NCBI RefSeq assembly: GCF_016863135.1
Contig: NZ_BOOH01000033.1
Coordinates: 62,001 to 126,000 of the forward strand
Reading direction: 5' to 3'
Length of the DNA: 64,000 nt
From: Planobispora longispora
GTDB lineage: Bacteria; Actinomycetota; Actinomycetes; Streptosporangiales; Streptosporangiaceae
The notes under the pieces are model-generated. The model did no database searches. It saw only the letters and a list, made by a program, of their open reading frames with translations, and was not told where the DNA came from. Of this stretch, positions 55,414-64,000 are shown one piece after another. The position numbers were made by a program, and so were the translations under genes. Position 1 is the first letter of the stretch; the number at the start of each line of letters is the position of its first letter.

Positions 55414-55427
55414 AGGAAAGGGAGCCC

Positions 55428-57014
55428 ATGGACGGCGTTGAGATCACCGGCACCTCCCAGGACCGGTTCGACGAGATCCTCACGCCGGAGGCGCTGGCCT
55501 TCGTGGCCGCCCTCCAGCGCGAGTTCGGCGCCCGGCGCCTCGAACTGCTCCAGGCCCGCCAGGACCGGCAGACGGAGCTCTCGGCCGGCGGCACCCTGGA
55601 CTTCCTTCCCGAGACCAAGCACGTGCGCGAGTCCGAGTGGCGGGTCGCCCCTCCCGCGCCCGGTCTGGTGGACCGCCGCGTGGAGATCACCGGCCCGGTC
55701 GACCGGAAGATGACGATCAACGCCCTCAACTCCGGGGCCAAGGTCTGGCTGGCCGACTTCGAGGACGCCAACGCCCCCACCTGGGAGAACACCGTCAACG
55801 GCCAGCTCAACCTGCGGGACGCGCTGGACCGGGCCATCGACTTCGAGACCGGCGGCAAGAGCTACACCCTCAAGCCCGACGAGGAGCTGGCCACCGTCGT
55901 GGTCCGCCCGCGCGGCTGGCACCTGGAGGAGAAGCACCTCGTCCTCGACGGCGCCCCGATGTCCGGCTCCCTCGTCGACTTCGGCCTCTACTTCTTCCAC
56001 TGCGCCGCCCGGCAGATCGCCAAGGGCAAGGGCCCCTACTTCTACCTGCCGAAGATGGAGTCGCACCTGGAGGCGCGCCTCTGGAACGACGTCTTCGTCC
56101 GGGCCCAGGACCTGCTCGGCATCCCGCAGGGCACCATCCGCGCGACCGTGCTGATCGAGACCTACCCGGCCGCGTTCGAGATGGAGGAGATCCTCTACGA
56201 GCTCCGCGACCACTCGGCCGGGCTCAACGCGGGCCGCTGGGACTACCTGTTCAGCGTCATCAAGAAGTTCCGCACCCGCGGCAAGGAGTTCCTGCTCCCC
56301 GAGCGGAACGCGGTGACCATGACCGCGCCGTTCATGCGCGCCTACACCGAGCTGCTGGTGCGCACCTGCCACAAGCGCGGCGCGCACGCCATCGGCGGCA
56401 TGGCGGCGTTCATCCCCTCCCGCCGCGACGCCGAGGTCAACAAGATCGCCATGGAGAAGGTCCGCGCCGACAAGACCCGCGAGTCCGGCGACGGCTTCGA
56501 CGGCTCCTGGGTGGCCCACCCCGACCTGGTCCCGATCTGCCGCGAGATCTTCGACGGTGTGCTCGGCGACCGGCCCAACCAGCTCGACCGGCTCCGCGAG
56601 GACGTCTCCGTCTCCGCCGCCGACCTGCTCGCGGTCTCCGAGACCCCCGGCGACATCACCGAGGCCGGCCTGCGCAACAACGTGGACGTGGCGCTGCGCT
56701 ACCTTGCCGCCTGGATGGGCGGGCTGGGCGCGGTGGCGATCCACAACCTGATGGAGGACGCCGCCACCGCCGAGATCTCCCGCTCCCAGATCTGGCAGTG
56801 GATCCACAACGGCATCGAGCTGGCCGACACCGGCGCGGTCGTCACCGAGGAGCTCGTCGAGCGGATCATCGACGAGGAGCTCGCCAAGATCAAGGCCGAG
56901 CCCGGCTACGACGAGGCCCTCTACGCCCAGGCCACCGCCCTGTTCAAGGAGGTCGCCCTGGACGACGACTTCGCCGAGTTCCTCACCCTGCCCGCCTACG
57001 CGCGCATGCCGTGA
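55428..57014 (+). CDS. aceB: Malate synthase A
   Basis: 528 residues, the usual length of the A isoform. [76 protein letters not shown] (with catalytic Arg/Glu/Asp) and [12 protein letters not shown] are hallmarks. It condenses glyoxylate with acetyl-CoA to malate. No isocitrate lyase is nearby, but glycolate oxidase genes lie 700 bases downstream, so glyoxylate from glycolate is a plausible substrate source. Confidence 0.97.
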   Translation: MDGVEITGTSQDRFDEILTPEALAFVAALQREFGARRLELLQARQDRQTELSAGGTLDFLPETKHVRESEWRVAPPAPGLVDRRVEITGPVDRKMTINALNSGAKVWLADFEDANAPTWENTVNGQLNLRDALDRAIDFETGGKSYTLKPDEELATVVVRPRGWHLEEKHLVLDGAPMSGSLVDFGLYFFHCAARQIAKGKGPYFYLPKMESHLEARLWNDVFVRAQDLLGIPQGTIRATVLIETYPAAFEMEEILYELRDHSAGLNAGRWDYLFSVIKKFRTRGKEFLLPERNAVTMTAPFMRAYTELLVRTCHKRGAHAIGGMAAFIPSRRDAEVNKIAMEKVRADKTRESGDGFDGSWVAHPDLVPICREIFDGVLGDRPNQLDRLREDVSVSAADLLAVSETPGDITEAGLRNNVDVALRYLAAWMGGLGAVAIHNLMEDAATAEISRSQIWQWIHNGIELADTGAVVTEELVERIIDEELAKIKAEPGYDEALYAQATALFKEVALDDDFAEFLTLPAYARMP

Positions 57015-57018
57015 CGAC

Positions 57019-57684
57019 ATGAGGAGGCCGGGGGTGGAGGATCGTCCTCCGACGAGGAGGATTTCCATCCCCGGCACCATTCGGGCACGGAGAGTAGTTA
57101 GACGCATCCGATACGTTCCGTCCATAAACGATTACACAAACGGCAAAGACATCCACCCCGACGAGTACGCCACGCTCCTGGCGGACATCAAGCGGGAGAT
57201 CACCACAAGCAGGATCCGGGCCGTACTGGCGGCCAACGCCGAGCTGATCCAGCAGTACTGGCGGATCGGCCGCCATATCCTCGACCTGCAGGCCGACGGA
57301 TGGGGCAGGAAGGTCATCCCGCGGCTGTCGGCCGATCTCCGTACCGCGTTTCCCGAGGCCAGGGGCTACTCCCGGACCAATCTCCTCTACATGAGGGCCT
57401 TCGCCGCGGCCTGGCCGGAATTTGTCCGACAGCCTGTTGGACAAATTCCGTGGGGCCGCATCATCATCCTTCTCGACATGCTGGACGAGCGCGGTCGGCA
57501 CCCACACCGCGCCGCCTCCTCGCGTCCGGGCGGCCCTGCCGAGCGCGGAGGAACTGGCAGGTGCCATCACTCCGGTACTCAACAGGAACGCGGCTCCGGA
57601 GGACGATGTCCTGGATGAACCGATCGATTCTGGAATCGGCGACACGACCGCGCCTCCGCGTGTGCTTGAGGAGGATCCACATTG
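57019..57684 (+). pseudogene. DUF1016 (YhcG-type nuclease) remnant
   Basis: About residues 40-165 of the frame from 57019 match the N-terminal DUF1016 domain (EYATLLADIKREITTSRIRAVLAANAELIQQYWRIGRHIL, RGYSRTNLLYMRAFAAAWP, VGQIPWGRIIILLDML). Around 57,485 the match stops. From about 57,510, in another frame (57422 frame), a C-terminal-like tail appears (RAALPSAEELAGAITPVL). The whole PD-(D/E)XK nuclease core is missing, consistent with an internal deletion plus frameshift. Base composition is less GC-biased than the neighbours, suggesting acquired DNA. Confidence 0.7.
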
Positions 57685-59136
57685 ACCGAGACGCTCGATG
57701 AGCTGGCCCGGGGGTTGGCGGGGGTGCTGCCGCCGGGGGCGGTGATCACTGATCCGGTGCGGCTGCGCACCTACGAGTGCGACGGCCTCACCCACCACCG
57801 GGCCGTGCCCGGGGTCGTCGTGCTGCCGGAGAGCGCCGAGCAGATCGCCGCCGTCGTGGAACTCTGCAACGAGTACGGCGTGCCGTTCGTGGCGCGCGGC
57901 GCCGGGACCGGGCTGTCCGGCGGGGCGCTGCCGCGCACCGACGGGGTGCTGGTGGTGACCGCGAAGATGCGGCGGATCCTGGAGATCGACCTGGTGAACC
58001 GGCGGGCCGTGGTGGAGCCGGGGGTGACCAACCTGGCGATCACCGAGGCGGTCCGCGAGCACGGCTACTACTACGCGCCCGACCCCTCCAGCCAGCAGGT
58101 CTGCACGATCGGCGGGAACGTCGCGGAGAACTCCGGCGGCGCGCACTGCCTGAAGTACGGCTTCACGGTCAACCACGTGCTCGCCCTGGAGATCGTCACC
58201 CCCGACGGCGACATCGTCACGCTCGACGCCGACGACCCCGGCTACGACCTGCTGGGCGCGTTCGTCGGCTCGGAGGGCACCCTCGGGATCACCACCAAGG
58301 TCACCGTACGGCTCTCGCGGGCGCCGGAGACCGTGACGACGCTGCTGGCGGCGTTCGAGAGCATCGAGCAGGGCGGGCAGGCCGTCTCGGCGATCATCGG
58401 CGGGGGCATCGTCCCGGCGGCGATCGAGATGATGGACGCCCTGGCGATCGCGGCGGCCGAGGCGGCGGTGGCCTGCGACTATCCGGCGGGCGCGGGGGCG
58501 GTGCTCGTCGTGGAGCTGGACGGACCGGCCGCCGAGGTGGCGCACCAGTTCGCCGAGGTGGAGCGGATCTGCCGGGACAGCGGCGCGTTCGAGCTGCGGA
58601 TCGCGGCCGGGCCCGAGGAGCGGGCGGCGATCTGGAAGGGCCGCAAGTCGGCGTTCGCGGCGGTCGGCCGGATCAGCCCGGCCTACATCGTGCAGGACGG
58701 GGTGGTCCCGCGGACCGCGCTGCCGGAGGTGCTGGCGAGCATCGACCGCCTCTCGGCCGAGTACGGCATCCGGGTCGCCAACGTCTTCCACGCCGGGGAC
58801 GGGAACCTGCATCCGCTGGTGCTGTTCGACGACGCCGAGCCGGGCGCGGAGGAGCGGGCCGAGCTAGTCTCCGGGCGGATCCTCGACCTGTGCGTCGAGC
58901 ACGGTGGATCCATCACGGGAGAGCACGGCGTTGGTGTAGACAAGTCCCGATATATGCCGAAAATGTTTACCGACGACGATCTGGACACCATGCAACTGGT
59001 CCGCTGCGCCTTCGATCCCCGCGGCCTGTCCAACCCGGGCAAGGTCTTCCCCACCCCGCGCCTGTGCGGCGAGGTCCCGGGCGTGCGCAGGGGCGTGCAC
59101 CCGCTGGTGGAGTCCGGCCGGGCGGAGCAGTTCTGA
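57682..59136 (+). CDS. glcD: Glycolate oxidase FAD subunit GlcD
   Basis: 484 residues from the TTG at 57682 with a GGAGG site. The FAD-binding PCMH domain (about 37-215) contains PFVARGAGTGLSGGALP, PDPSSQQVCTIGGNVAENSGGAHCLKYG and GSEGTLGITTKVTVRL. The C-terminal FAD-oxidase domain contains NVFHAGDGNLHPLVLF and GGSITGEHGVGVDKSRYM. It oxidises glycolate (or D-lactate) to glyoxylate; with GlcE and GlcF it forms the membrane-associated complex. Its stop overlaps the glcE ATG. Confidence 0.95.
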   Translation: MTETLDELARGLAGVLPPGAVITDPVRLRTYECDGLTHHRAVPGVVVLPESAEQIAAVVELCNEYGVPFVARGAGTGLSGGALPRTDGVLVVTAKMRRILEIDLVNRRAVVEPGVTNLAITEAVREHGYYYAPDPSSQQVCTIGGNVAENSGGAHCLKYGFTVNHVLALEIVTPDGDIVTLDADDPGYDLLGAFVGSEGTLGITTKVTVRLSRAPETVTTLLAAFESIEQGGQAVSAIIGGGIVPAAIEMMDALAIAAAEAAVACDYPAGAGAVLVVELDGPAAEVAHQFAEVERICRDSGAFELRIAAGPEERAAIWKGRKSAFAAVGRISPAYIVQDGVVPRTALPEVLASIDRLSAEYGIRVANVFHAGDGNLHPLVLFDDAEPGAEERAELVSGRILDLCVEHGGSITGEHGVGVDKSRYMPKMFTDDDLDTMQLVRCAFDPRGLSNPGKVFPTPRLCGEVPGVRRGVHPLVESGRAEQF

Positions 59137-60485
59137 TGGGCGCACCGCACGGCACCGGCACGAATGGAGCACCGCACGGCACCGGCGCGGATCGACCGCG
59201 GCACGCCCCCGGGGCGGATGGCGCGCCGCGCGGCACCGGCGCGTACGACGCCCTGCTCGCGACCGGCGTGACCGTCCGGGACGCCGGTCCCGGCGACGCC
59301 GTGGCCGGAGTCGCGCCCCGCTGGGTGGCGCTGCCCGAGAGCACCGAGGAGGTCGCGGCGCTGATGCGCGTCTCGGCCGGGCACGATCTCGCCGTGGTCC
59401 CGGTCGGCGGCGGCACCAGGCTGCACTGGGGACTCCAGCCCGAGCGCTGCGACCTGCTGGTCGACACCTGCTGCCTGAACGGGGTCCTGGAGCACGCCTC
59501 CGGCGATCTCGTGGTGCGGGTCCAGGCCGGTGTGACCATGGACGCCCTGGCCGAGGTCCTCGCCGCCCGGGACCAGGAGCTGGCCCTCGACGTCCCCGTC
59601 GCCGGCGCCACCGTCGGCGGCACGCTCGCCACCGCCGCGGCGGGCCCCCGCAGGCTCCGCTACGGCACCGCCCGCGACCTGCTGATCGGCATCACGGTCG
59701 TGCTCGCCGACGGCACGATCGCCCGCTCCGGCGGGAAGGTCGTCAAGAACGTCGCGGGATACGACCTCGGCAAGCTGTTCACCGGCTCGTACGGCACGCT
59801 CGGGATCATCACCGAGGCCGTCTTCCGCCTCCACCCGATCTCCCGGGCCCGCCACTGGGTCACCGCCGCGCTCCCCGCCGGGCCCTCCACGGGCCCCGGG
59901 GCCGTCGCCGCCGCGCTGGCCGCCTCGCAGGCCGAGCCGAGCGCGGTCGAGCTGGACTGGCCCGCGCCCTCCGGGACGTTCACGGTCGCGGCGCTGGTCG
60001 AGGGCACGGCGGCCGAGGGGCGGGCGGGCGCCGTACGGGATCTGCTCGCGGGCGCGGCCGAGACCGTGCCGGAGGTGACCGGCGGGGAGAAGCCGCCCGG
60101 GTGGTGGGGGGTCCCGCCGGGCGAGGACGTGCTGCTGGAGGTGCGGGTCCCGCCCTCGGGGGTGGACGGCGCGCTGCGGGCGATCGCCGCGCGCGGGCTG
60201 CCCGTCCGGGTGCGCGGCTCGCTGGCCTCGGCGGTCCTGCAGATCGCACCGGCGCCGGAGCTCGGCGGGCCGGAGCTCGCGGAACTCGCGGCGTTCGTCT
60301 CGGGAGTGCGCGACGACGTCGCCCCCCTCGGCGGCAGGCTCACCGTGCTCGCCGCCCCGCCGGGGCTCGCCCGTCTCGTGGACCCCTGGGGCCCGGTCGG
60401 GGCGCTGCCGCTGATGCGGCGGGTCAAGGAACGGTTCGACCCCGGCCGGAGGATGTCCCCCGGCCGGATGGCGGGAGGCGTCTGA
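59136..60485 (+). CDS. glcE: Glycolate oxidase FAD-binding subunit GlcE
   Basis: 449 residues. A repetitive N-terminal segment (about 1-40, GAPHGTG-type repeats) precedes the FAD_binding_4 domain (VVPVGGGTRLHWGLQPERCDLLVDT, VRVQAGVTMDALAEVLA, PVAGATVGGTLATAAAGPRRLRYGTARDLLIGITVVLADGTIARSGGKVVKNVAGYDLGKLFTGSYGTLGIITEAVF). The C-terminus has the SLASAVLQIAP motif. It is the second flavin subunit of glycolate oxidase. The ATG overlaps the glcD stop. Confidence 0.94.
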   Translation: MGAPHGTGTNGAPHGTGADRPRHAPGADGAPRGTGAYDALLATGVTVRDAGPGDAVAGVAPRWVALPESTEEVAALMRVSAGHDLAVVPVGGGTRLHWGLQPERCDLLVDTCCLNGVLEHASGDLVVRVQAGVTMDALAEVLAARDQELALDVPVAGATVGGTLATAAAGPRRLRYGTARDLLIGITVVLADGTIARSGGKVVKNVAGYDLGKLFTGSYGTLGIITEAVFRLHPISRARHWVTAALPAGPSTGPGAVAAALAASQAEPSAVELDWPAPSGTFTVAALVEGTAAEGRAGAVRDLLAGAAETVPEVTGGEKPPGWWGVPPGEDVLLEVRVPPSGVDGALRAIAARGLPVRVRGSLASAVLQIAPAPELGGPELAELAAFVSGVRDDVAPLGGRLTVLAAPPGLARLVDPWGPVGALPLMRRVKERFDPGRRMSPGRMAGGV

Positions 60486-60487
60486 CC

Positions 60488-61726
60488 GTGGATCCCAAGC
60501 TGATCAACGACTGCGTGCACTGCGGGTTCTGCCTGCCCGCCTGCCCGACGTACGTGCTGTGGGGCGAGGAGATGGACTCCCCGCGCGGCCGCATCCACCT
60601 GATGAAGCAGCACGTCGAGGGCACCCCGGTGACGGACGGGATGGCCGGGCACTTCGACGCCTGCCTGGGCTGCATGGCGTGCGTGACGGCCTGCCCCTCG
60701 GGAGTGCGCTACGACAAGCTGATCGAGCGGACGCGTGCCGTGGTGGAGGAGGAGCACGTCCGCGAGCCCGCCGACCGGGCGCTGCGCGAACTGGTCTTCC
60801 AGCTGTTCCCCTATCCCCGGCGGCTGCGGGCGATGCGGGTGCCGCTCCGGCTCACCGCGGGGCTGCGGCGCAGGGTCGCGCCGCGGCTGGAGCGGGTCAA
60901 CCCGTCCCTGGCGGCGATGGCCGACCTCGCGCCCGACCGGGTCGAGCGGGTACGGCTGCCGCGCCGGGTCGAGGCGATCGGCAGGCGCAGGGCCACCGTC
61001 GGGATGCTCACCGGGTGCGTGCAGGGCGAGTTCTTCCCCCAGGTCAACGCGGCCACGGCGCGGGTGCTCGCGATGGAGGGCTGCGAGGTGGTGATCCCGC
61101 CGTCGCAGGGCTGCTGCGGGGCGCTGTCGCTGCACTCCGGCCGCCCGGAGGAGGCCCGGCGGTTCGCCCGGCGGACGATCACGGCCTTCGACCGGGCGGG
61201 CGTCGACACGATCGTGGTCAACGCGGCCGGGTGCGGATCGACCATGAAGGAGTACGCCGACCTCCTCGACGGCGCGTGGGCCGAGCGGGCCCGGGAGATC
61301 CGCACCGTGGACCTGGCGGAATATCTCGTCGAGCTCGGCCCGGTGGCCAGGCGCCACCCGCTCCCGCTCACCGCGGCCTACCACGACGCCTGCCACCTGG
61401 CGCACGCGCAGGGCGTGCGGTCCCAGCCGCGGGAACTGCTGACCGCGATCCCCGATCTGGAGGTGAGGGAGATCGCCGAGTCGGCGATCTGCTGCGGCTC
61501 CGCCGGCACCTACAACCTGTTCCAGCCCGAGGCCGCCCGCGAGCTGGGCGACCGCAAGGCCGAGCGGGTCCTCGCCACCGGCGCCGACCTGCTGGTCTCG
61601 GCCAACCCCGGCTGCACCATGCAGATCGCCTCGGCGGTCCGCCGGTCCGGCGCGCCCCCGATCCCGGTCGCCCACACCGCGCAGGTCCTGGACGCCTCCC
61701 TGCGCGGCCTGGGGAGGGTCGCATGA
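60488..61726 (+). CDS. glcF: Glycolate oxidase iron-sulfur subunit GlcF
   Basis: 412 residues from the GTG at 60488. Two 4Fe-4S motifs (CVHCGFCLPACP and CLGCMACVTACP) and two CCG domains (PPSQGCCGALSLHSG; AESAICCGSAGTYNLFQ) are characteristic of GlcF and related electron-transfer subunits. It hands electrons from the flavin subunits to the quinone pool. Starts 2 bases after glcE and its stop overlaps the iclR-type gene. Confidence 0.95.
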   Translation: MDPKLINDCVHCGFCLPACPTYVLWGEEMDSPRGRIHLMKQHVEGTPVTDGMAGHFDACLGCMACVTACPSGVRYDKLIERTRAVVEEEHVREPADRALRELVFQLFPYPRRLRAMRVPLRLTAGLRRRVAPRLERVNPSLAAMADLAPDRVERVRLPRRVEAIGRRRATVGMLTGCVQGEFFPQVNAATARVLAMEGCEVVIPPSQGCCGALSLHSGRPEEARRFARRTITAFDRAGVDTIVVNAAGCGSTMKEYADLLDGAWAERAREIRTVDLAEYLVELGPVARRHPLPLTAAYHDACHLAHAQGVRSQPRELLTAIPDLEVREIAESAICCGSAGTYNLFQPEAARELGDRKAERVLATGADLLVSANPGCTMQIASAVRRSGAPPIPVAHTAQVLDASLRGLGRVA

Positions 61727-62550
61727 GCACGGACCACCTCGGCGCCGATACCGGTCACGCGAACGGGGACCGCCCGGCCGCGCAGTCCCCGGCCGCCAAG
61801 GCGGTGAACACGGTGCAGTCCGTCGACCGGGCGCTCGACCTGCTGGAGGCGCTGGCCGGGCACGGCGGCGAGGCCGGCATCTCGGAGCTGGCCGCCGCGA
61901 CGGGCCTGCCGTACGGGACGATCCACCGGCTGCTGCGCACGCTGCTCGACCGCGGGTACGTGCGCCAGGAGTCCGACCGGCGCTACGCGCTGGGCGGGGC
62001 GCTGGTACGGCTCGGCGGCATGGCCGAGCGGCTGGTCGGCGTGTGGGCGCAGCCGTACCTGAAGAAGATGGTGGAGCTGTCCGGCGAGACGGCGAACATG
62101 GCCGTGCTGGAGGGCGACTTCATCGTCTACGTCGCGCAGGCGCCCTCGCCCCGGCGGCTGCGGATGTTCGCCGAGGTGGGCCGGCGGGTGCTGCCGCACA
62201 GCACGGCCGTGGGCAAGGTCCTGCTGGCCGACCGGCCGGACGCCGAGGTGACCTCGCTGGTCGAGCGGACCGGGATGCCCCGGCGGACCGCCAACACGAT
62301 CACCGACCTGTCCTCCATGCTCACCGAGCTGGAACGGGTGCGCGACCGCGGGTACGCGATGGACCTGGGCGAGGAGGAGCTGGGCGTGCACTGCCTGGCG
62401 GTGGGGGTCCGCGACGGCTCGCGGACGGTCGCGGCGATGTCGGTCTCCGGCCCGGCCGAGCGCATCGACGCGCTCGACCGGGAGGAACTGGCCGCGGGCA
62501 TGCGGAGGATCGCCCGGGACTTCGGCGCCGAGCTGGGCGGCGGCCAGTGA
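61723..62550 (+). CDS. IclR family regulator of the glycolate cluster
   Basis: 275 residues. The winged helix (VNTVQSVDRALDLLEALAGHGGEAGISELAAATGLPYGTIHRLLRTLLDRGYVRQES) is followed by the IclR effector domain (AQAPSPRRLRMFAEVGRRVLPHSTAVGKVLLAD, DLGEEELGVHCLAVGVRDGSRTVAAMSVSGPAERI). Translational coupling to glcF (ATGA) argues that it controls glcDEF; glyoxylate or glycolate would be a logical effector. Confidence 0.94.
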   Translation: MSTDHLGADTGHANGDRPAAQSPAAKAVNTVQSVDRALDLLEALAGHGGEAGISELAAATGLPYGTIHRLLRTLLDRGYVRQESDRRYALGGALVRLGGMAERLVGVWAQPYLKKMVELSGETANMAVLEGDFIVYVAQAPSPRRLRMFAEVGRRVLPHSTAVGKVLLADRPDAEVTSLVERTGMPRRTANTITDLSSMLTELERVRDRGYAMDLGEEELGVHCLAVGVRDGSRTVAAMSVSGPAERIDALDREELAAGMRRIARDFGAELGGGQ

Positions 62551-62619
62551 CCGCCGGTCCCGGAGACCGGGGCCGTGACCCGCGGGCTCCGAGGACGACC
62601 CGCGGGCGGTGGAGATCCG

Positions 62620-63564
62620 TCAGCGGCCCGGCGGGGTGATGTTGAGGTCGGCGCCCTGCGGGACCGGGACCACCGTGACCTGTCCCTTCTGGATGGCCTG
62701 CCAGAGGACGGCGCCGTCCTTGCCGAGGACCTTCACCAGATCCCTGATGGACTCGAGCTCGGTGCGGACCTTGGCGTTGCGCTGCGCCTGGGCGACGTTC
62801 TCCGCCTTGGCGGCCTGCTCGGCGGAGAGGGCGTCCACCAGCGTCCCGGGCGGCTCGGGCTTCTGGATGGTCAGGGAGATGTCGCCGCAGTCACCGCTGC
62901 CGGCGTAGTTCTGGCCGCAGAAGTAGCCGGCCCCGGCGGTCTCCTTGATGAACTGCCGTGCCAGCTCGCCGACCCGCGCCTCCCACGCCTGCTTGACCTG
63001 CGGGTCGTTGAACAGCCCGCGCCACTCGAACTCCTGCGAGGCCGCGTCGAGCGCCCGGTCCAGCGGGACCCGCATGTAGATGCCGAGCATCCGCCGCCAT
63101 CCCTCGGACTCCCCCTCCTCGTAGTAGGCGCGGAACTTCAGCCCGATCTTCTCGTGGAACTGCTGGAGCGTCTTGCACTCGGTGTTGAGCGTGAAGGTCG
63201 CCACACCCGAGACCTTCATCTCCACGTTGTCCTTGCTGACGACCGTCAGCGGCTTGGACTCGGCGTCCTCGGCGCCCGAGAAGTCGAAGGTCCGCTGGCC
63301 GAACGGGTAGGAGTAGGCGGTGTCGCCGGGGCCGAGCAGGGTGGCGCCGCTGGAGGGGTTGACGCACCGCTCGAACTCGATCGGCTCGAAGACGCCGCCC
63401 GCGTAGTGAAGGATGATCTCGTCGGGCTGGGTGCTCACCCGGGAGCACGCGCTCAGCAGCACGCTGAACACCACCACCGCGCCGACGGCCAGCGCGAACC
63501 CTCTGACCAGCAGTTTCCTTCCTCCGGACCGCTGTTCGCCGCTTTTGGACCTCTGTGCGCTCAT
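62620..63564 (-). CDS. SPFH/band-7-like lipoprotein
   Basis: 314 residues from the ATG at 63564 (AGGGG six bases upstream). A cytosolic basic N-terminus is followed by a hydrophobic stretch (about 20-38) and a lipobox-like VLLSAC near residue 40, so it may be a lipoprotein or a single-span membrane protein. The middle (LTVVSKDNVEMKVSGVATFTLNTECKTLQQFHEKIG) follows the band-7/SPFH pattern. A charged helix (EQAAKAENVAQAQRNAKVRTELE, about 245-270) is typical of flotillin-like coiled coils. It has four cysteines that could pair extracytoplasmically. Function unknown. Confidence 0.8.
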   Translation of the reverse strand: MSAQRSKSGEQRSGGRKLLVRGFALAVGAVVVFSVLLSACSRVSTQPDEIILHYAGGVFEPIEFERCVNPSSGATLLGPGDTAYSYPFGQRTFDFSGAEDAESKPLTVVSKDNVEMKVSGVATFTLNTECKTLQQFHEKIGLKFRAYYEEGESEGWRRMLGIYMRVPLDRALDAASQEFEWRGLFNDPQVKQAWEARVGELARQFIKETAGAGYFCGQNYAGSGDCGDISLTIQKPEPPGTLVDALSAEQAAKAENVAQAQRNAKVRTELESIRDLVKVLGKDGAVLWQAIQKGQVTVVPVPQGADLNITPPGR

Positions 63565-63729
63565 CGCCACCCCTTGATATCCGCTTTACCAAACGCGGAT
63601 CTTAGAGGCTGTCCGCGGGACCGCGTCACGGCGAGGGTCACGGCCGGGGGCGGCGGTGAGGGGCGCGGTGAGGACGGCCGTACCGCGAGAAAGAAGATCT
63701 GCGGGAGACGTCCCTTGTAGCGTTACGGC

Positions 63730-64000
63730 ATGGGCGGCGGGGAAGCGGGCCGGGCCGCGGACAGGGCCTCCGTCCAGTCCGTGGACCGGGCGATCGAGAT
63801 CCTGGAGATCCTCGCCAGGCGCGGCCAGACCGGCGTCACCGAGCTGGCGCAGGCGCTCGGCGTGCACAAGTCGACCGCGTTCCGGCTGCTCGCCTCGCTG
63901 GAGCGGCGCGGGCTGGTGGAGCAGCGGGGCGAGCGGGGCGCCTACCGGCTCGGGTTCGGCGTCGTCCGGCTGGCCGGCGCCGCCACGGCCCAGCTCGACC
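63730..64000 (+). CDS. IclR family regulator, 3' end outside window
   Basis: 90 residues are visible from the ATG at 63730 to the window edge. The winged helix is complete (ASVQSVDRAIEILEILARRGQTGVTELAQALGVHKSTAFRLLASLERRGLVEQRGERGAYRLGFGVVRLAG). It is a paralogue of the glcF-linked regulator 2 kb upstream. A TAGCGT box lies only 7 bases before the ATG, which would give an almost leaderless transcript. No target is visible in the window. Confidence 0.88.
   Translation, partial: MGGGEAGRAADRASVQSVDRAIEILEILARRGQTGVTELAQALGVHKSTAFRLLASLERRGLVEQRGERGAYRLGFGVVRLAGAATAQLD

Noticed and set aside
57419-57447. Inverted repeat AATTTGTCC/GGACAAATT as a possible transposon end or operator
   Set aside because: It lies inside the conserved DUF1016 coding segment and has no partner repeat or transposase nearby.

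Overview
The window is very GC-rich DNA with almost exclusively G/C-ending codons, many GTG/TTG starts and long runs of overlapping stop-start junctions. This is typical of a filamentous actinomycete. Gene content (urease without ureE, AfsR-type BTAD regulators, DUF3097, DUF4097, a two-gene glcD/glcE plus glcF cluster, secreted pectate lyase and GH18 chitinase) fits the Streptosporangiales (Streptosporangium/Nonomuraea-like), but the genus cannot be fixed from the sequence alone.

Layout. 1-1,799: the tail of a membrane-protein/solute-binding-protein pair on the minus strand. 2,012-7,144: a complete plus-strand urease operon ureA-B-C-F-G-D with no ureE, a His-rich tail on UreG and a repeat expansion in UreB. 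7,955-17,435: a conserved actinobacterial housekeeping block on the minus strand (era, a degenerate cytidine-deaminase-like gene, a CBS/CorC membrane protein, ybeY, phoH, a HIT protein; then rsmE, dnaJ and hrcA with a perfect CIRCE operator), interrupted by a plus-strand ECF sigma factor and its likely membrane partner. The order resembles the era-phoH-dnaJ2-hrcA-hemW-lepA-rpsT-holA-comE-degV region known from mycobacteria and streptomycetes. The block continues as hemW (20,069), lepA (25,106), rpsT (28,468), holA (33,058), comEC/comEA (34,537-38,380) and degV (38,548). Lineage-specific genes are inserted between these: a two-gene membrane/soluble cassette sharing a Gly-rich tag (21,440-23,568), a GH18 chitinase, a GH-like lipid-anchored or membrane-tethered protein, a MarR/EamA divergent pair, a CBM13-PL1 pectate lyase, and gene remnants.

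39,457-40,665 is hutI. It is followed by an 840-base low-GC non-coding stretch and then by a six-gene stressosome-like signalling operon (RsbR-, RsbS- and RsbT-like proteins, an ATPase-PP2C fusion, a hybrid histidine kinase and a REC-GAF-PP2C phosphatase; 41,510-47,569). After hflX comes a divergent pair: a 1,188-residue BTAD/AAA/TPR regulator and an FAD-linked oxidoreductase. The right end holds a DUF4097 lipoprotein and a glyoxylate/glycolate region: malate synthase aceB with a clear promoter and palindromic operator, a wrecked DUF1016 gene, glcD-glcE-glcF and an IclR regulator. A band-7-like lipoprotein and the start of a second IclR gene end the window.

Functional logic: urease liberates ammonia. 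The glycolate oxidase subunits feed glyoxylate to malate synthase, plausibly under IclR control. The extracellular chitinase and pectate lyase carry recognisable promoters with palindromic operators. No rRNA, tRNA, CRISPR array or intact mobile element was recognised.
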